Shown here piece by piece: positions 9,689 to 18,151 of a DNA stretch of 64,000 bases (position 1 is the stretch's first letter; every line of letters begins with the position of its first letter). The stretch comes from Rahnella sp. AA (GTDB lineage Bacteria > Pseudomonadota > Gammaproteobacteria > Enterobacterales > Enterobacteriaceae). A model generated the notes under the pieces. It ran no database searches, was not told the origin of the DNA, and saw only the letters and a list, made by a program, of their open reading frames with translations. The stretch is taken from the NCBI RefSeq assembly GCF_002834385.1, contig NZ_PITQ01000006.1:124001-188000 (forward strand), in the 5' to 3' direction. A program made the translations under genes and the position numbers.

Positions 9689-10207
9689 TCAGCCCTGTTC
9701 CAGGCTGAACAGCAGGCAGTGCTCGGTGGCTTTCGCCATGTACTTTTTGACCGAGCTGACCGAAACGCCCAGACGCTGCGCAATCACCGGATACGTCAGC
9801 CCCTCAAGCTGTGACAGCAGGAATGCCTGGCGCACTTTCTCGCCCAACCCGTCGAGCATTGCATCGATTTGCTGCAAAGTTTCGAGCAGACATTGTCGCT
9901 GTTCCGGCGACGGCATATGCTCTTCCGGCATCAGCGCCAGCATGTCGAGATAAGCACGTTCCAGCGCATTGCGGCGGAAAAAATCCACCATTACGCGCCG
10001 GGCAATCGTGCAGAGAAAGGATTTGGGTTCACGAATTTCCTGCACCGTATCACCGGTAAGGACGCGCATGAACGTGTCCTGCGCCAGATCGTCTGCGTCA
10101 CTGGCAGACCCCAGTTTGAACTGGAGCCAGTTTTTCAGCCAGCGGTGATGCGTGCTGTAAAGCGCTTCAAAGGCGCGAACCGGGGTGACGGCAACGTTTG
10201 CGGACAT
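9689..10207 (-). CDS. fecI: ECF RNA polymerase sigma factor FecI
   Basis: A 172-residue extracytoplasmic-function sigma factor (E. coli FecI 173). Region 2 (about 12-80: DADDLAQDTFMRVL, SFLCTIARRVMVDFFRRNALE) binds the core enzyme and the -10 element. Region 4 (about 110-165: AFLLSQLEGLTYPVIAQRLGVS, SSVKKYMAKATEHC) binds the -35 element of the fecA promoter. It is first in the fecIR unit and is preceded by a Fur box about 40 bases upstream, so iron limitation should be needed for synthesis and ferric citrate for activity. Confidence 0.97.
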   Translation of the reverse strand: MSANVAVTPVRAFEALYSTHHRWLKNWLQFKLGSASDADDLAQDTFMRVLTGDTVQEIREPKSFLCTIARRVMVDFFRRNALERAYLDMLALMPEEHMPSPEQRQCLLETLQQIDAMLDGLGEKVRQAFLLSQLEGLTYPVIAQRLGVSVSSVKKYMAKATEHCLLFSLEQG

Positions 10208-10246
10208 AGACAGTTACATAACCAGACCAGAAATTCACAATCGGAT

Positions 10247-10270
10247 GATAATTGATAATAGTTATCATTA
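10247..10270. promoter_or_regulatory. Fur box before fecI
   Basis: The core ATTGATAATAGTTATCATT (10251-10269) is a near-palindrome close to the Fur consensus GATAATGATAATCATTATC. It lies about 40-60 bases before the fecI start and 110 bases before the divergent dehydrogenase gene, so it could influence both. Confidence 0.8.
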
Positions 10271-10380
10271 CAATCGAGAATCATTCGCTTTCCCATCTGC
10301 GGTAAAAGCTAAGCCAATTAAGTGCATCGATCACACTTGCGCCGGATGTTAGCCTGCATAAAAACCACAAGGAAAACATC

Positions 10381-11085
10381 ATGAGTTCACTCCCTGTCGC
10401 CATCGTCACCGGCGGAACCAGCGGTATCGGGCTGGCCATCGTTCATAATCTGGCACGCGACCATCGGGTTTATGCCCTTGGCCGGAATAAAGACAGCCTG
10501 ATTGCGCTGCGGCTGGTTGAAAATGTGGAGGCGGTTGAAATCGATCTGCTGGATTTCAACGCCATTGAGCAGTTTGTCCGCGAATTACCGGCGATTGATG
10601 TGCTGGTGCATTCTGCGGCGATCTCCAAACCGCTGCGCCTTGAACAGGCGGCGCCGGAAGACTGGCAAAAGCAGTTTTCCATCAACGTTTTTGCACCGGC
10701 GGAATTCACCCGTCTGGCGTTACCGGCCTTGAGAAAACAGGAAGGCCAGGTGGTGTTTATCGGCTCGGGATCGGGCACGAAAGCGGAAGGCGGGAACACA
10801 GTGTATTGCGCCTCAAAATTTGCGCTGAGCGCAGTTGCCCATGCGCTAAGGCAGGAAGAAACGGAGCACGGCGTGCGTGTCTCCACCGTCGCACCGGGGC
10901 CTACGGACACACCGATGAACCGCAAAACCCGCGAAAGCCAGGGCAACTTTGACACCATTGACCCACGCGAATACAGCACGCCAGAATCCGTGGCCGCCGC
11001 CGTGCGTCTGGTGGTCAGCGCCAGCGACGATACGCAAATTACAGACATCGCCGTCAGGCCGCGCCGGGATAAAGCAAAGCGATAA
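10381..11085 (+). CDS. SDR-family oxidoreductase
   Basis: A 234-residue classical short-chain dehydrogenase. It has the nucleotide-binding motif TGGTSGIG (about 10-17), the NAG-type segment HSAAIS and the catalytic YCASK motif (Tyr and Lys present), so it should be active with NAD(P)H. The substrate is unknown. It ends in a basic tail, RPRRDKAKR. AAGGA precedes ATG 10381 at good spacing. It is divergent from fecI across a shared region with a Fur box and ends at a bidirectional hairpin terminator. Confidence 0.85.
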   Translation: MSSLPVAIVTGGTSGIGLAIVHNLARDHRVYALGRNKDSLIALRLVENVEAVEIDLLDFNAIEQFVRELPAIDVLVHSAAISKPLRLEQAAPEDWQKQFSINVFAPAEFTRLALPALRKQEGQVVFIGSGSGTKAEGGNTVYCASKFALSAVAHALRQEETEHGVRVSTVAPGPTDTPMNRKTRESQGNFDTIDPREYSTPESVAAAVRLVVSASDDTQITDIAVRPRRDKAKR

Positions 11086-11099
11086 GAATCTGTGGAGAT

Positions 11100-11124
11100 A
11101 AAAGCTCAGAGGATCTGAGCTTTT
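11100..11124. terminator. Bidirectional terminator
   Basis: AAAAGCTCAGA pairs with TCTGAGCTTTT around a 3-base loop. A and T tracts flank it on both sides, so it can end both the dehydrogenase gene and the convergent DUF4435 gene. Confidence 0.8.
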
Positions 11125-11143
11125 AAGTTTGCAGGGAGTTGGA

Positions 11144-12142
11144 TCAGTGAGACAGAGCTCTTAGTTTTTCAATAATCTGATCAAAAAAAGCATGGCGGCA
11201 AAATGCATGTCCGGTTGAGAGAAGCGTCGACAGGTGGCGTTCATTTTTATAGTAGTTGTCAATTTCGTTCATTTTTTGTCTTTTGGTCGCGCGTCTTTCG
11301 GGTTCAGGATACATGTCATCAATGCTGGCTTTCTCAGCTCTTTTGGTCACAGCCACCATCTTTTCCAGCATAGGTTTCACGACTGTATTTTGAAGACAGT
11401 GCCCATTAATAAACATATATGCGTTATCTTCTGTTATACCTTTTCTGTTCAACTCTGCTTTGAAGTCTTCGAATGTGACCCGGTCTGTAATATCGTTCAT
11501 TAAAGATTGGCAATATTCATCTATCCTGGTTTTTAAGCGAGTCAGAAGATCCCCATTAATTCGTAGCTCATCATCAATCAGACAAGCCGCAGCCTCTGTT
11601 GTTAACGCATCTTTGAACAAATCCTCGCCGTATTTCTGCCAATTCTGATTGTGCAAATATGCAAACGCGCACAATGCAGGATAAATACAGCGTGAATACT
11701 GAGTCAGCGCTTCGAGAATTTCTGATGGCAACGCTTCATGGTAGTAGAGAATATCAGTAATTGACTCGACAGAAAGATGGCAACATTGAAAACTTTCTCT
11801 CGAATAACAATATGTATGCAAAATAAAAGGGTTTTCGTTTAGCTGAACAGCATGGTCATGGCGCTCCGGGCACAGATAATCATAGTCGCTGTCAACTGCA
11901 ACCAGAAATTCCTGATTAAGCTCTGCATAACGCTTCTGTAATGTCCGCTTCCCTGCAGCCTTTTCTTTCGCGATTGGCCTGACTTTATAGCGTGAAGCCT
12001 CTACCGCATTGACCACATGTTGCCAGAACGGAATATCAGTTGGGTTCTCCACGAAAATATTGCCCATTGTCTGACCACTCTGAATGCTGCTATAGGCTCT
12101 GATAAACGCAGGTGAGCCAATCATCCTTGAAAAATCAGACAT
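11144..12142 (-). CDS. DUF4435 TOPRIM-like protein (AriB-like)
   Basis: A 332-residue protein of the DUF4435 family, which carries a TOPRIM-type nuclease fold. The likely catalytic glutamate is E32 in NIFVENPTDIPFW, followed by the acidic motif AVDSDYDYL (about 82-90), the usual E...DxD arrangement. It overlaps the upstream AAA ATPase gene by one base (TAATG) and has its own ribosome site GGAGGAAAG, so the two are made together. In PARIS anti-phage systems an ATPase (AriA) holds a DUF4435 effector (AriB) that is freed on sensing phage anti-restriction proteins. Assignment to PARIS rather than another ATPase/DUF4435 pair is an inference. Confidence 0.7.
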   Translation of the reverse strand: MSDFSRMIGSPAFIRAYSSIQSGQTMGNIFVENPTDIPFWQHVVNAVEASRYKVRPIAKEKAAGKRTLQKRYAELNQEFLVAVDSDYDYLCPERHDHAVQLNENPFILHTYCYSRESFQCCHLSVESITDILYYHEALPSEILEALTQYSRCIYPALCAFAYLHNQNWQKYGEDLFKDALTTEAAACLIDDELRINGDLLTRLKTRIDEYCQSLMNDITDRVTFEDFKAELNRKGITEDNAYMFINGHCLQNTVVKPMLEKMVAVTKRAEKASIDDMYPEPERRATKRQKMNEIDNYYKNERHLSTLLSTGHAFCRHAFFDQIIEKLRALSH

Positions 12143-13143
12143 TACTTTCCTCCCGTCACGATGCTTTCCATATCAACGTAAGAATCCATGTATCCATCCA
12201 TAATGATAGCCGGGCTGTGTGTCACGATGACAATCTGGCAGTTTGGATTCAGCGTTTTAATGCTGTCGATAAGTTTTTCCTGCCAGTTCAGGTGAAGAGA
12301 AATTTCCGGCTCATCCATTAAAAGAAATGCCGGGCTGCTTTTAGTATTGGCAACCTTCGCCATGATGTACAGCAACTGGCGCTCACCGGAAGAGAGCTTG
12401 CTGATCGGGAGGGGATTTTTTGAATCAGAGGTAATGACTTTAAGGCCTTCTGTGATTTGTACCTTCTTACCGCTGTCAGAAAAATGACGATTTAATTCCT
12501 TCAGGAATAAAAGGGTGAATTTTCCTTTCGGTGTTTTCACCAAATCTGCTATTTCTTTTTCTATTTCCCAATCAAGGAAATTCCTCTGACGGCCATCGCT
12601 CCCCGTTAAAACTTGCTGAGAGTTGGCGCTCATGTTGATGGTGGAAATGAAGTTGATCTTTGCTACTGCGTTCAGAAAATATTTTTTATTGTCGGATAAA
12701 GTGAACTTAGAATTCAGAAATTCACGCAAGATAGAATATAAGTATGTTTTATTGACTATCTCAATTTTGCTCTCGAAATTATTATAACCTACAGTTCCCT
12801 CAGGAATGTCATGCATTGAATTGTTCTCTGATAATTCATAGAGATGATCATCAATATCTTCAGGTATCTTTTTTTCAATACCGTCGGCATCCGTAAATGA
12901 TAATGGCTTTTTACGAAAGTCTATCGTCTCATTATCTGAGAAAGTAAGTGTTGCATTAAGGCAATTGCTGATTTCTGCACAAGATTGACGCATCAACAGC
13001 GCATGCAAAATCTTTAGTAGCGTCGTTTTACCCAGGCCATTTTTGCCCACCAAAACAGTGACATCATTAAAATGCAGCTCGATATCTTTGTGGCCAAAAA
13101 GCCTCTCAATTTTTAGTGTCTTGAGTGTAGGGTGCATGTTCAT
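12142..13143 (-). CDS. AAA-family ATPase (AriA-like), defence module
   Basis: A 333-residue ABC/SMC-like ATPase. Walker A is GKNGLGKTT (33-41), the signature is KLSSGERQLL, Walker B is PAFLLMDEPEISLH, and the switch histidine is in VTHSPAII. A central insert (about 75-190) is rich in Lys, Asn and Ile. It is AT-richer than its flanks, which suggests recent acquisition. It lies just upstream of, and coupled to, the DUF4435 gene. Two possible starts, ATG 13143 and ATG 13137, both have weak ribosome sites. PARIS AriA proteins as I recall are somewhat longer, so this may be a divergent or minimal relative. Confidence 0.75.
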   Translation of the reverse strand: MNMHPTLKTLKIERLFGHKDIELHFNDVTVLVGKNGLGKTTLLKILHALLMRQSCAEISNCLNATLTFSDNETIDFRKKPLSFTDADGIEKKIPEDIDDHLYELSENNSMHDIPEGTVGYNNFESKIEIVNKTYLYSILREFLNSKFTLSDNKKYFLNAVAKINFISTINMSANSQQVLTGSDGRQRNFLDWEIEKEIADLVKTPKGKFTLLFLKELNRHFSDSGKKVQITEGLKVITSDSKNPLPISKLSSGERQLLYIMAKVANTKSSPAFLLMDEPEISLHLNWQEKLIDSIKTLNPNCQIVIVTHSPAIIMDGYMDSYVDMESIVTGGK

Positions 13144-13297
13144 TATTCCATCGCAGATTTATAGGCTCAGTGTAAGTCATTGAAGGGACGGACGACAGAG
13201 GCAGAGCACCGGCCCCTGCAATGAATGGGAAGATTTGCGCGGCATTACGCAATTTCTTAACTTGATACAGATCATCGAAAGCGCGGGTAGGGTTTGA

Positions 13298-13316
13298 TCG
13301 AATGATAATCATTATC
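13298..13316. promoter_or_regulatory. Fur box before hutW
   Basis: The last 16 of 19 bases match the Fur consensus exactly (AATGATAATCATTATC at 13301-13316). It lies about 50 bases before the hutW ATG. A further half-site, GCGATAATGATT, follows at 13326-13337, hinting at extended Fur binding. Confidence 0.9.
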
Positions 13317-13362
13317 GTTTAATAAGCGATAATGATTGTTTCTTCAGGAGAAGAAGACCCCC

Positions 13363-14688
13363 ATGAGCTTAGACCTCACGCGCTTTTATGCAGCGGCACA
13401 GGGCCTGCCGTTTCCGGACCGCTGGGCGGTGATGCCCTGGCGGCCCCAGCAGCCCGTCGCCCCGCAAGATGTTCCTGCGCAATGGCATGCACTTTGCCTG
13501 CGAACACTCCCGGCCAATAAACGTCTGGTCTATCTGCATATCCCTTTTTGCGCAACGCACTGTAAATTCTGTGGTTTCTACCAGAACAAACTGGAAGAAG
13601 AGGCAACCGAAAAATACTGTGATTATCTGATCAGGGAAATCGAGCAGGAAGCCAGCTCGCCCTTGCATCAGTCGGCCCCCATCCACGCCGTATATTTTGG
13701 GGGCGGTACCCCGACGGCGCTCAGCGCCCGGCAGTTACACCGGATTATTGTGACGTTACGCCGCAGTTTGCCGCTGGCGCCGGATTGTGAAATCACGGTA
13801 GAAGGCCGCATCCTGAATTTTGATGACGAACGCATTGATGCCTGTCTGGAGGCCGGCGCTAACCGTTTTTCCGTCGGTATTCAGACCTTTGACACGCGTA
13901 TCCGCCAGCGAATGGGACGCCGCGCCGACCGCGACGAAGCCATTAATTTTCTGCGTAAGCTGGGAGAGCGTGACCGCGCAGCAGTGGTCTGTGATCTGAT
14001 GTTTGGCCTGCCGGAACAGACCCGCGCGTCGTGGCTGGAAGATTTACAGATTGTCCGCGACCTGCCGCTTGACGGTGTCGATCTTTATGCGCTGAATCTG
14101 CTGCCGTCCACGCCGCTGGGCAAAGCGGTCGAGAACAACCGCGTCACCCTGCCCGACGTCAGTATGCGCCGAGATTTCTATCTGGAAGGCGAAGCGTTTC
14201 TGGCGCGTGACGGCTGGCATCAGATCAGCAACAGCCACTGGGCGCGCACCACCCGCGAACGCAATCTCTATAATCTGCTGATCAAAAAAGGCGCAGACTG
14301 TCTGGCTTTCGGCAGCGGCGCGGGCGGCAATCTTGGCGGGCAGTCTTATATGACGATGCGCAACCTGGACGCTTATTATCAACAGCTCGACGCCGGGCAA
14401 AAACCGATCATGATGATGACCGCCGCAACGACCGGTGAACACCGCTGGCGGCTGGATTTACAGGGCGGTATAGAGGCTGGCCGTTATGATCTGAGCCGCA
14501 TCGTCGAGGATCCCTTCCCGATTGAACCGCTGCTGCAACAGTGGCAAGAGTGCGGCCTGATGCACAGCGAAGGCCCGCGTTTTAGCCTGACGCCTGCCGG
14601 CCGTTTCTGGGCCAGCAATATGTTGCAGGCATTACAAACACTTATCCCTCAACTGACTTTACGGAATGATTCCCATGCACACGGATAA
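13363..14688 (+). CDS. hutW: HutW/ChuW-type radical SAM haem-opening enzyme
   Basis: A 441-residue HemN-like radical SAM methyltransferase. Homologues (ChuW) open the haem ring without oxygen to give anaerobilin and release iron. The [4Fe-4S] motif is C63-x3-C67-x2-C70 in CATHCKFCGF, followed by the glycine-rich YFGGGTPT and a C-terminal HemN-type domain. ATG 13363 is chosen because CAGGAGAAGAAG precedes it; a TTG at 13336 is in frame but overlaps the control region. It is first in a Fur-controlled operon with hutX and chuY. No outer-membrane haem receptor gene adjoins; a candidate lies at 33 kb. Confidence 0.93.
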   Translation: MSLDLTRFYAAAQGLPFPDRWAVMPWRPQQPVAPQDVPAQWHALCLRTLPANKRLVYLHIPFCATHCKFCGFYQNKLEEEATEKYCDYLIREIEQEASSPLHQSAPIHAVYFGGGTPTALSARQLHRIIVTLRRSLPLAPDCEITVEGRILNFDDERIDACLEAGANRFSVGIQTFDTRIRQRMGRRADRDEAINFLRKLGERDRAAVVCDLMFGLPEQTRASWLEDLQIVRDLPLDGVDLYALNLLPSTPLGKAVENNRVTLPDVSMRRDFYLEGEAFLARDGWHQISNSHWARTTRERNLYNLLIKKGADCLAFGSGAGGNLGGQSYMTMRNLDAYYQQLDAGQKPIMMMTAATTGEHRWRLDLQGGIEAGRYDLSRIVEDPFPIEPLLQQWQECGLMHSEGPRFSLTPAGRFWASNMLQALQTLIPQLTLRNDSHAHG

Positions 14689-15187
14689 CCTTCAATCCCT
14701 GATCGACTTCTTAGCCACGCAGCCCGACGGCACCGTCGAGGATATCGCCCGCGAATACGCCACCACGCCGCTGAACGTGATTCAGAATTTGCCGGGAAGT
14801 TATCTGTTTGCTGGCACTCACTTCGACACCGTCTGGGACGACATCACACAATGGGGCGACGTCACGACGCTGGTGAATAATGAGGATCTGATCCTCGAAT
14901 TTCACGGTGAATTGCCCACAGGCACGCATCGCCACGGGTATTTCAACCTGCGCGGTAAACAGGGAATGAGCGGGCATATCCGTGCAACAAATTGCCAGCA
15001 CATTGCATTCGTCGAACGGCCATTTATGGGGATGAGCACAGCAAGTGTCTGGTTTTTAAACGCTTCCGGTTATGCGATGCTTAAGGTTTTCGTCGGGCGT
15101 GACAGCCATCGTGAATTACTGACCGATCAGCTGAATGCATTTCGCACCCTCCCCGCGACTTTGAGCGAGAGAGAGAACCATCCTTGA
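14675..15187 (+). CDS. hutX: Haem utilisation carrier HutX/ChuX
   Basis: A cytosolic haem-binding protein of 170 residues from ATG 14675. Homologues accept haem and pass it to degrading enzymes or buffer it. A short N-terminal helical part (TVEDIAREYATTPLNVIQNLPG) precedes the HutX/HuvX fold, with conserved blocks FDTVWDDITQWGDVTTLV and HRHGYFNLRG. ATG 14666 is also in frame, but the ACGGA ribosome site sits correctly only for 14675. It overlaps the end of hutW by 14 bases and the start of the next gene by 4, so translation is coupled. Confidence 0.9.
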   Translation: MHTDNLQSLIDFLATQPDGTVEDIAREYATTPLNVIQNLPGSYLFAGTHFDTVWDDITQWGDVTTLVNNEDLILEFHGELPTGTHRHGYFNLRGKQGMSGHIRATNCQHIAFVERPFMGMSTASVWFLNASGYAMLKVFVGRDSHRELLTDQLNAFRTLPATLSERENHP

Positions 15188-15807
15188 AGACTTTGCTGAT
15201 TTTTGGCGCTGGCAGCGGCGTCGGGGCTGAACTGGTCGCCCTTTCTGCACAGGAGCGCCCCGTTGTGGCGCTTATCCGCAACCCTGAACAGGCGAAAACC
15301 CTGCGCGCAGCGGGCGTCACCGTGATTTCGGGCGACGCGCTGAACCCGGAAGATGTCTTGCAGGCCTGCCGGATGGCCGGCGCGGAGGCACAAATCGTGT
15401 CAACGCTGGGCGGGAAACTCTCCGACTACACCGCCAACCGCCTGATTGTGGATACGGCTGAAAAAACCGGGATCCGTCAGATGCTGCTGGTGACGTCCAT
15501 CGGCTGTGGTAACAGCTGGCCGACCTTATCTGACCGCGCAAAACAGGCGTTCGGGCAGGCAGTTCGTGAGAAATCACTCGCTGAGAGCTGGCTGCAAACC
15601 AGCACGCTGGCGTGGTGTATTTTACGCCCGGGCGGTCTGGTGAACGGCGAGGCAACCGGTAAGGCACATCTTATCGAAACTGAAGCGCATGGCCGCGTCC
15701 GCCGCGCCGACGTTGCCCTGCATATCCGGCAACTGCTGTCCTCCGGCGCGGGCTGGGGCGACGTGTACGCGCTGTGCGATTCCACACTGGATGGCGAAAG
15801 ATTTTAA
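15184..15807 (+). CDS. ChuY-like NAD(P)-binding anaerobilin reductase
   Basis: A 207-residue atypical SDR / NmrA-type protein with an N-terminal Rossmann motif GAGSGVGAEL. It occupies the position of chuY in chuWXY operons, whose product reduces the anaerobilin made by ChuW. The catalytic segment reads LVTSIGCGNSWP, without a classic YxxxK. The start is TTG at 15184, overlapping the hutX stop as TTGA; GAGAGAGA upstream serves as the ribosome site. The operon ends at a strong hairpin a few bases downstream. Confidence 0.8.
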   Translation: MKTLLIFGAGSGVGAELVALSAQERPVVALIRNPEQAKTLRAAGVTVISGDALNPEDVLQACRMAGAEAQIVSTLGGKLSDYTANRLIVDTAEKTGIRQMLLVTSIGCGNSWPTLSDRAKQAFGQAVREKSLAESWLQTSTLAWCILRPGGLVNGEATGKAHLIETEAHGRVRRADVALHIRQLLSSGAGWGDVYALCDSTLDGERF

Positions 15808-15811
15808 AAAA

Positions 15812-15840
15812 ATGCCCCGGAAACGGGGCATCTGTCTTTT
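15812..15840. terminator. Terminator after hutWX-chuY
   Basis: ATGCCCCG and CGGGGCAT close over a GAAA loop (15812-15831). The stem is preceded by seven A and followed by TCTGTCTTTT, so it can work in both directions. It serves this operon and the convergent HEAT-repeat gene. Confidence 0.85.
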
Positions 15841-17182
15841 ATTGCGCCAGCATCTGCAACAGATAAGGCCGGTCTTTCAGTGCGATATGAGGATGTTGCC
15901 TGAGTAACGTCAGCAACACTTTTTTCTGCTCGCGGGAAGGCTCGTGATACGTGTGGGTCTGTTCATGCGACCCGTTGTTCAACGCCTGACGCAGCAACTC
16001 CGTATCCGCAGACTCCGCATTCATCAGCAAAAATTGCAGCCTGTCCCACCGGTTAAGCCGTGCGGCTAACGAGAAATACAGTTGCTGATGTTTCACTGAT
16101 GGCGCAACCGCCTGACTCTGCTGGATATCGCTCAACCGGATATACAGTTTCAGCTTCACAAAGTAGCGGCAGGCGAATATCGCCACCGGATAAGCCGGAT
16201 GCGCCATCGCCTCAAGTAACACCTCGCGGGCATCTTCCTGCAAACCGTGGACCGTGATTTGCAATGCCGTTTTACAGAGCGCTTTATTGCTGCTTTTCAG
16301 GCAATCCGCCGCCAGCGCCAGGACATTTTCGTATTTCTGCTCGTCCAGCCCTGACAGCGCGATGCGCCGCCGGGATATTTTCTGGTTTTCATCGCCGAAT
16401 ATTGAAAGATAGTGCGCAATAACCGGTTGCCCGCCCGCAATCAGTAATCTCGCCGCACGCTTTCGCACCACTTCATTTCTGTCACACAGCAACTCCAGCA
16501 ACAATGAAACCGGCACGTCCCTGGCCTCATCAATAACGTGATTCAGCGCAGCCTGTCTGACCGGCGCGTAGCGATCCTTCAACAACGCCAGCAGCCTTTC
16601 CTGCGTGACCGATTCAGGTTGAGCCAGTAAAGCACGGGCAGCGGCCAGCCTGACGGCGGCATTTTTATGCCTGCGCGTGCTTTCAAAAATAACATCCACC
16701 GCCAGCAGCTGATGTTCCAGTAAAAGAGCCTGCGCGTACCGTGCCACGTCATTTTTCGGCGACACTAATCCGCTCATCAACGCCGCGCAGTGTTCCGGAC
16801 GGGCGAGAAAACTGACAATCTCATCAACCAGTAACGCGTGGTTATCGCGCCGGGTATTGAGCAAGGCGTAGAAATCCGGCAAACAGACAACAAGCCATCC
16901 GGCGCTTTCGGGAGTCATAAATTGCCGGATGCTCTGACGGGCCGCATCGCGTACCTGGCTGGCCCAGTCATTCACCCGCTTAATGATTGAAGGCAGCGCT
17001 TCACCCTCTTTCATCAGCCCCAGACACAAGACCGCACGCTGGCGGATATGGCCGTTGTAATGACGCGTCAGGCACTCCAGCCTTTTTCGCGGATCCGTTT
17101 CGTTTGAGTAGCTGTAATCCCAGTTCTTAGGATCGGCCATCATTACTTCGAGCTGCCTGCGTAGATAATATTCCGTCGCCAT
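15839..17182 (-). CDS. HEAT-repeat protein of unknown function
   Basis: A 447-residue soluble protein without signal peptide or membrane segment. It consists of tandem 30-40-residue helical repeats of HEAT type, with recurring patterns such as NGHIRQRAVLCLGLM, VRDAARQSIRQFM, KNAAVRLAAARALLA, APVRQAALNHVID and NEVVRKRAARLLIAGG between about 40 and 330. Such superhelices mediate protein binding; no enzymatic motif is visible. It appears monocistronic, flanked by a shared terminator downstream and a 281-base control region upstream. Its partner cannot be deduced from context. Confidence 0.8.
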   Translation of the reverse strand: MATEYYLRRQLEVMMADPKNWDYSYSNETDPRKRLECLTRHYNGHIRQRAVLCLGLMKEGEALPSIIKRVNDWASQVRDAARQSIRQFMTPESAGWLVVCLPDFYALLNTRRDNHALLVDEIVSFLARPEHCAALMSGLVSPKNDVARYAQALLLEHQLLAVDVIFESTRRHKNAAVRLAAARALLAQPESVTQERLLALLKDRYAPVRQAALNHVIDEARDVPVSLLLELLCDRNEVVRKRAARLLIAGGQPVIAHYLSIFGDENQKISRRRIALSGLDEQKYENVLALAADCLKSSNKALCKTALQITVHGLQEDAREVLLEAMAHPAYPVAIFACRYFVKLKLYIRLSDIQQSQAVAPSVKHQQLYFSLAARLNRWDRLQFLLMNAESADTELLRQALNNGSHEQTHTYHEPSREQKKVLLTLLRQHPHIALKDRPYLLQMLAQ

Positions 17183-17463
17183 AAATTACCTCCCTTGGGG
17201 AACTGCGGATCCTGGTTCAGTTTTATACGTCCAGAAGCTATTACGAAAGTATGCCAGAACACGGTGTGGGATAGCGGAAAATGGCGGACGGGTTGCAAGA
17301 GAATCCTCCGAAAAGGGAGAGTTCAGTACAATACAATATCATTCAAATATTTTGACAATTATCAGCAAATCACTCCGCTATCCATCCAACTCCAGCGGCG
17401 CTATTCTTCTTCTCATCGAAGGCAGCCGCCTTCACCTAACAAACACTGAGAAGGAATTACATC

Positions 17464-17685
17464 ATGAAAACCATCAAAACTATCGTTATCGCTGCAGCAC
17501 TCGCCACTGTTTCTTTTGGTAGCTTTGCGGCTCAGATCGGCACTGTTAGCGCATCCGACAACACGCTGGATGGCCTGGAATCCACCTTCGCAGCAAAAGC
17601 TGCGGCAGCCGGTGCAACCTCTTATAAAATTATCGAAGCCGGTGGTCAGAACCGCATTCATGGCACCGCTGTGTTATACAAATGA
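17464..17685 (+). CDS. DUF1471 (BhsA/McbA-type) periplasmic protein
   Basis: A 73-residue secreted protein. The signal peptide ends at SFGSFAA (about 22), and one DUF1471 domain follows (QIGTVSASDNTLDGLESTF... YKIIEAGGQNRIHGTAVLYK). This family includes E. coli BhsA, McbA and YdgH-type proteins linked to stress, copper permeability and biofilm; the exact role here is unknown. AAGGAATTACATC before the ATG is a good ribosome site. The 281 bases upstream to the HEAT gene should hold its promoter. It is monocistronic, with a bidirectional terminator downstream. Confidence 0.9.
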   Translation: MKTIKTIVIAAALATVSFGSFAAQIGTVSASDNTLDGLESTFAAKAAAAGATSYKIIEAGGQNRIHGTAVLYK

Positions 17686-17712
17686 TTTGCTGAAGTCTGA
17701 GCATTAAGAACA

Positions 17713-17740
17713 AAAGCCGCTCCTGTTACAGAGCGGCTTT
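17713..17740. terminator. Bidirectional terminator
   Basis: AAAGCCGCTC (17713-17722) pairs with GAGCGGCTTT (17731-17740) over an 8-base loop, followed by TTGTTGTTTTT-like sequence. It lies between the convergent DUF1471 and sugE genes. Confidence 0.85.
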
Positions 17741-17763
17741 GTTGTTTTTGGCGTTTTACCCCA

Positions 17764-18084
17764 TCACTCTTTCGTTGCAACCTTCAGCAAAATCACGCCC
17801 GCGAAAATCAGCAAAACGGCGGTAACCCGCAGCGGACTGAGGCTTTCGCCAAACATCGTGACACCCAGAATAAATGCGCCGATAGCGCCAATACCCACCC
17901 AGATGGTGTATGACGTGCCAAGCGGCAGGGTTTTCATCGATATCGCCAGTAAAATAACGCTGAGCAACATAAAGACGGCGGTGATAATACTGGGGATGAG
18001 GCGGGTGAATCCGTGGGATTCTTTCATCGCGGTAGACCAGACCACTTCGAAAATTCCGGCTAAAAACAGGTAAACCCAGGCCAT
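17764..18084 (-). CDS. sugE: Guanidinium exporter (SMR family, SugE/Gdx)
   Basis: A 106-residue small multidrug resistance protein with four membrane helices. It exports guanidinium in exchange for protons as a dual-topology dimer. The conserved glutamate lies in GIFEVVWSTAMK (about 13), and IWVGIGAIGAF and GESLSP follow the SugE rather than the EmrE pattern. The guanidine-II riboswitch in the leader independently supports the substrate. AAGGA precedes ATG 18084. Confidence 0.93.
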   Translation of the reverse strand: MAWVYLFLAGIFEVVWSTAMKESHGFTRLIPSIITAVFMLLSVILLAISMKTLPLGTSYTIWVGIGAIGAFILGVTMFGESLSPLRVTAVLLIFAGVILLKVATKE

Positions 18085-18102
18085 AGTGTGTCCTTAAAAC
18101 AC

Positions 18103-18146
18103 GCAGGGTCGTCCCTGCAAATAAGGCTGAGTCTCTGGTCGTCCAG
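18103..18146 (-). promoter_or_regulatory. Guanidine-II (mini-ykkC) riboswitch
   Basis: On the minus strand two hairpins stand in tandem just before the sugE ribosome site: CTGG-ACGA-CCAG (18146-18135) and GCAGGG-ACGA-CCCTGC (18118-18103). Paired stems with ACGR loops are the defining feature of the mini-ykkC / guanidine-II class. The second hairpin ends about 18 bases before the ATG. Guanidine binding should expose the ribosome site and raise exporter translation. Confidence 0.92.
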
Positions 18147-18151
18147 TCAGC

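Noticed and set aside
11144-13143. Retron or OLD-family system as identity of the ATPase/DUF4435 pair
   Set aside because: No reverse transcriptase or retron RNA is nearby, and the TOPRIM part is a separate protein rather than fused to the ATPase as in OLD nucleases.
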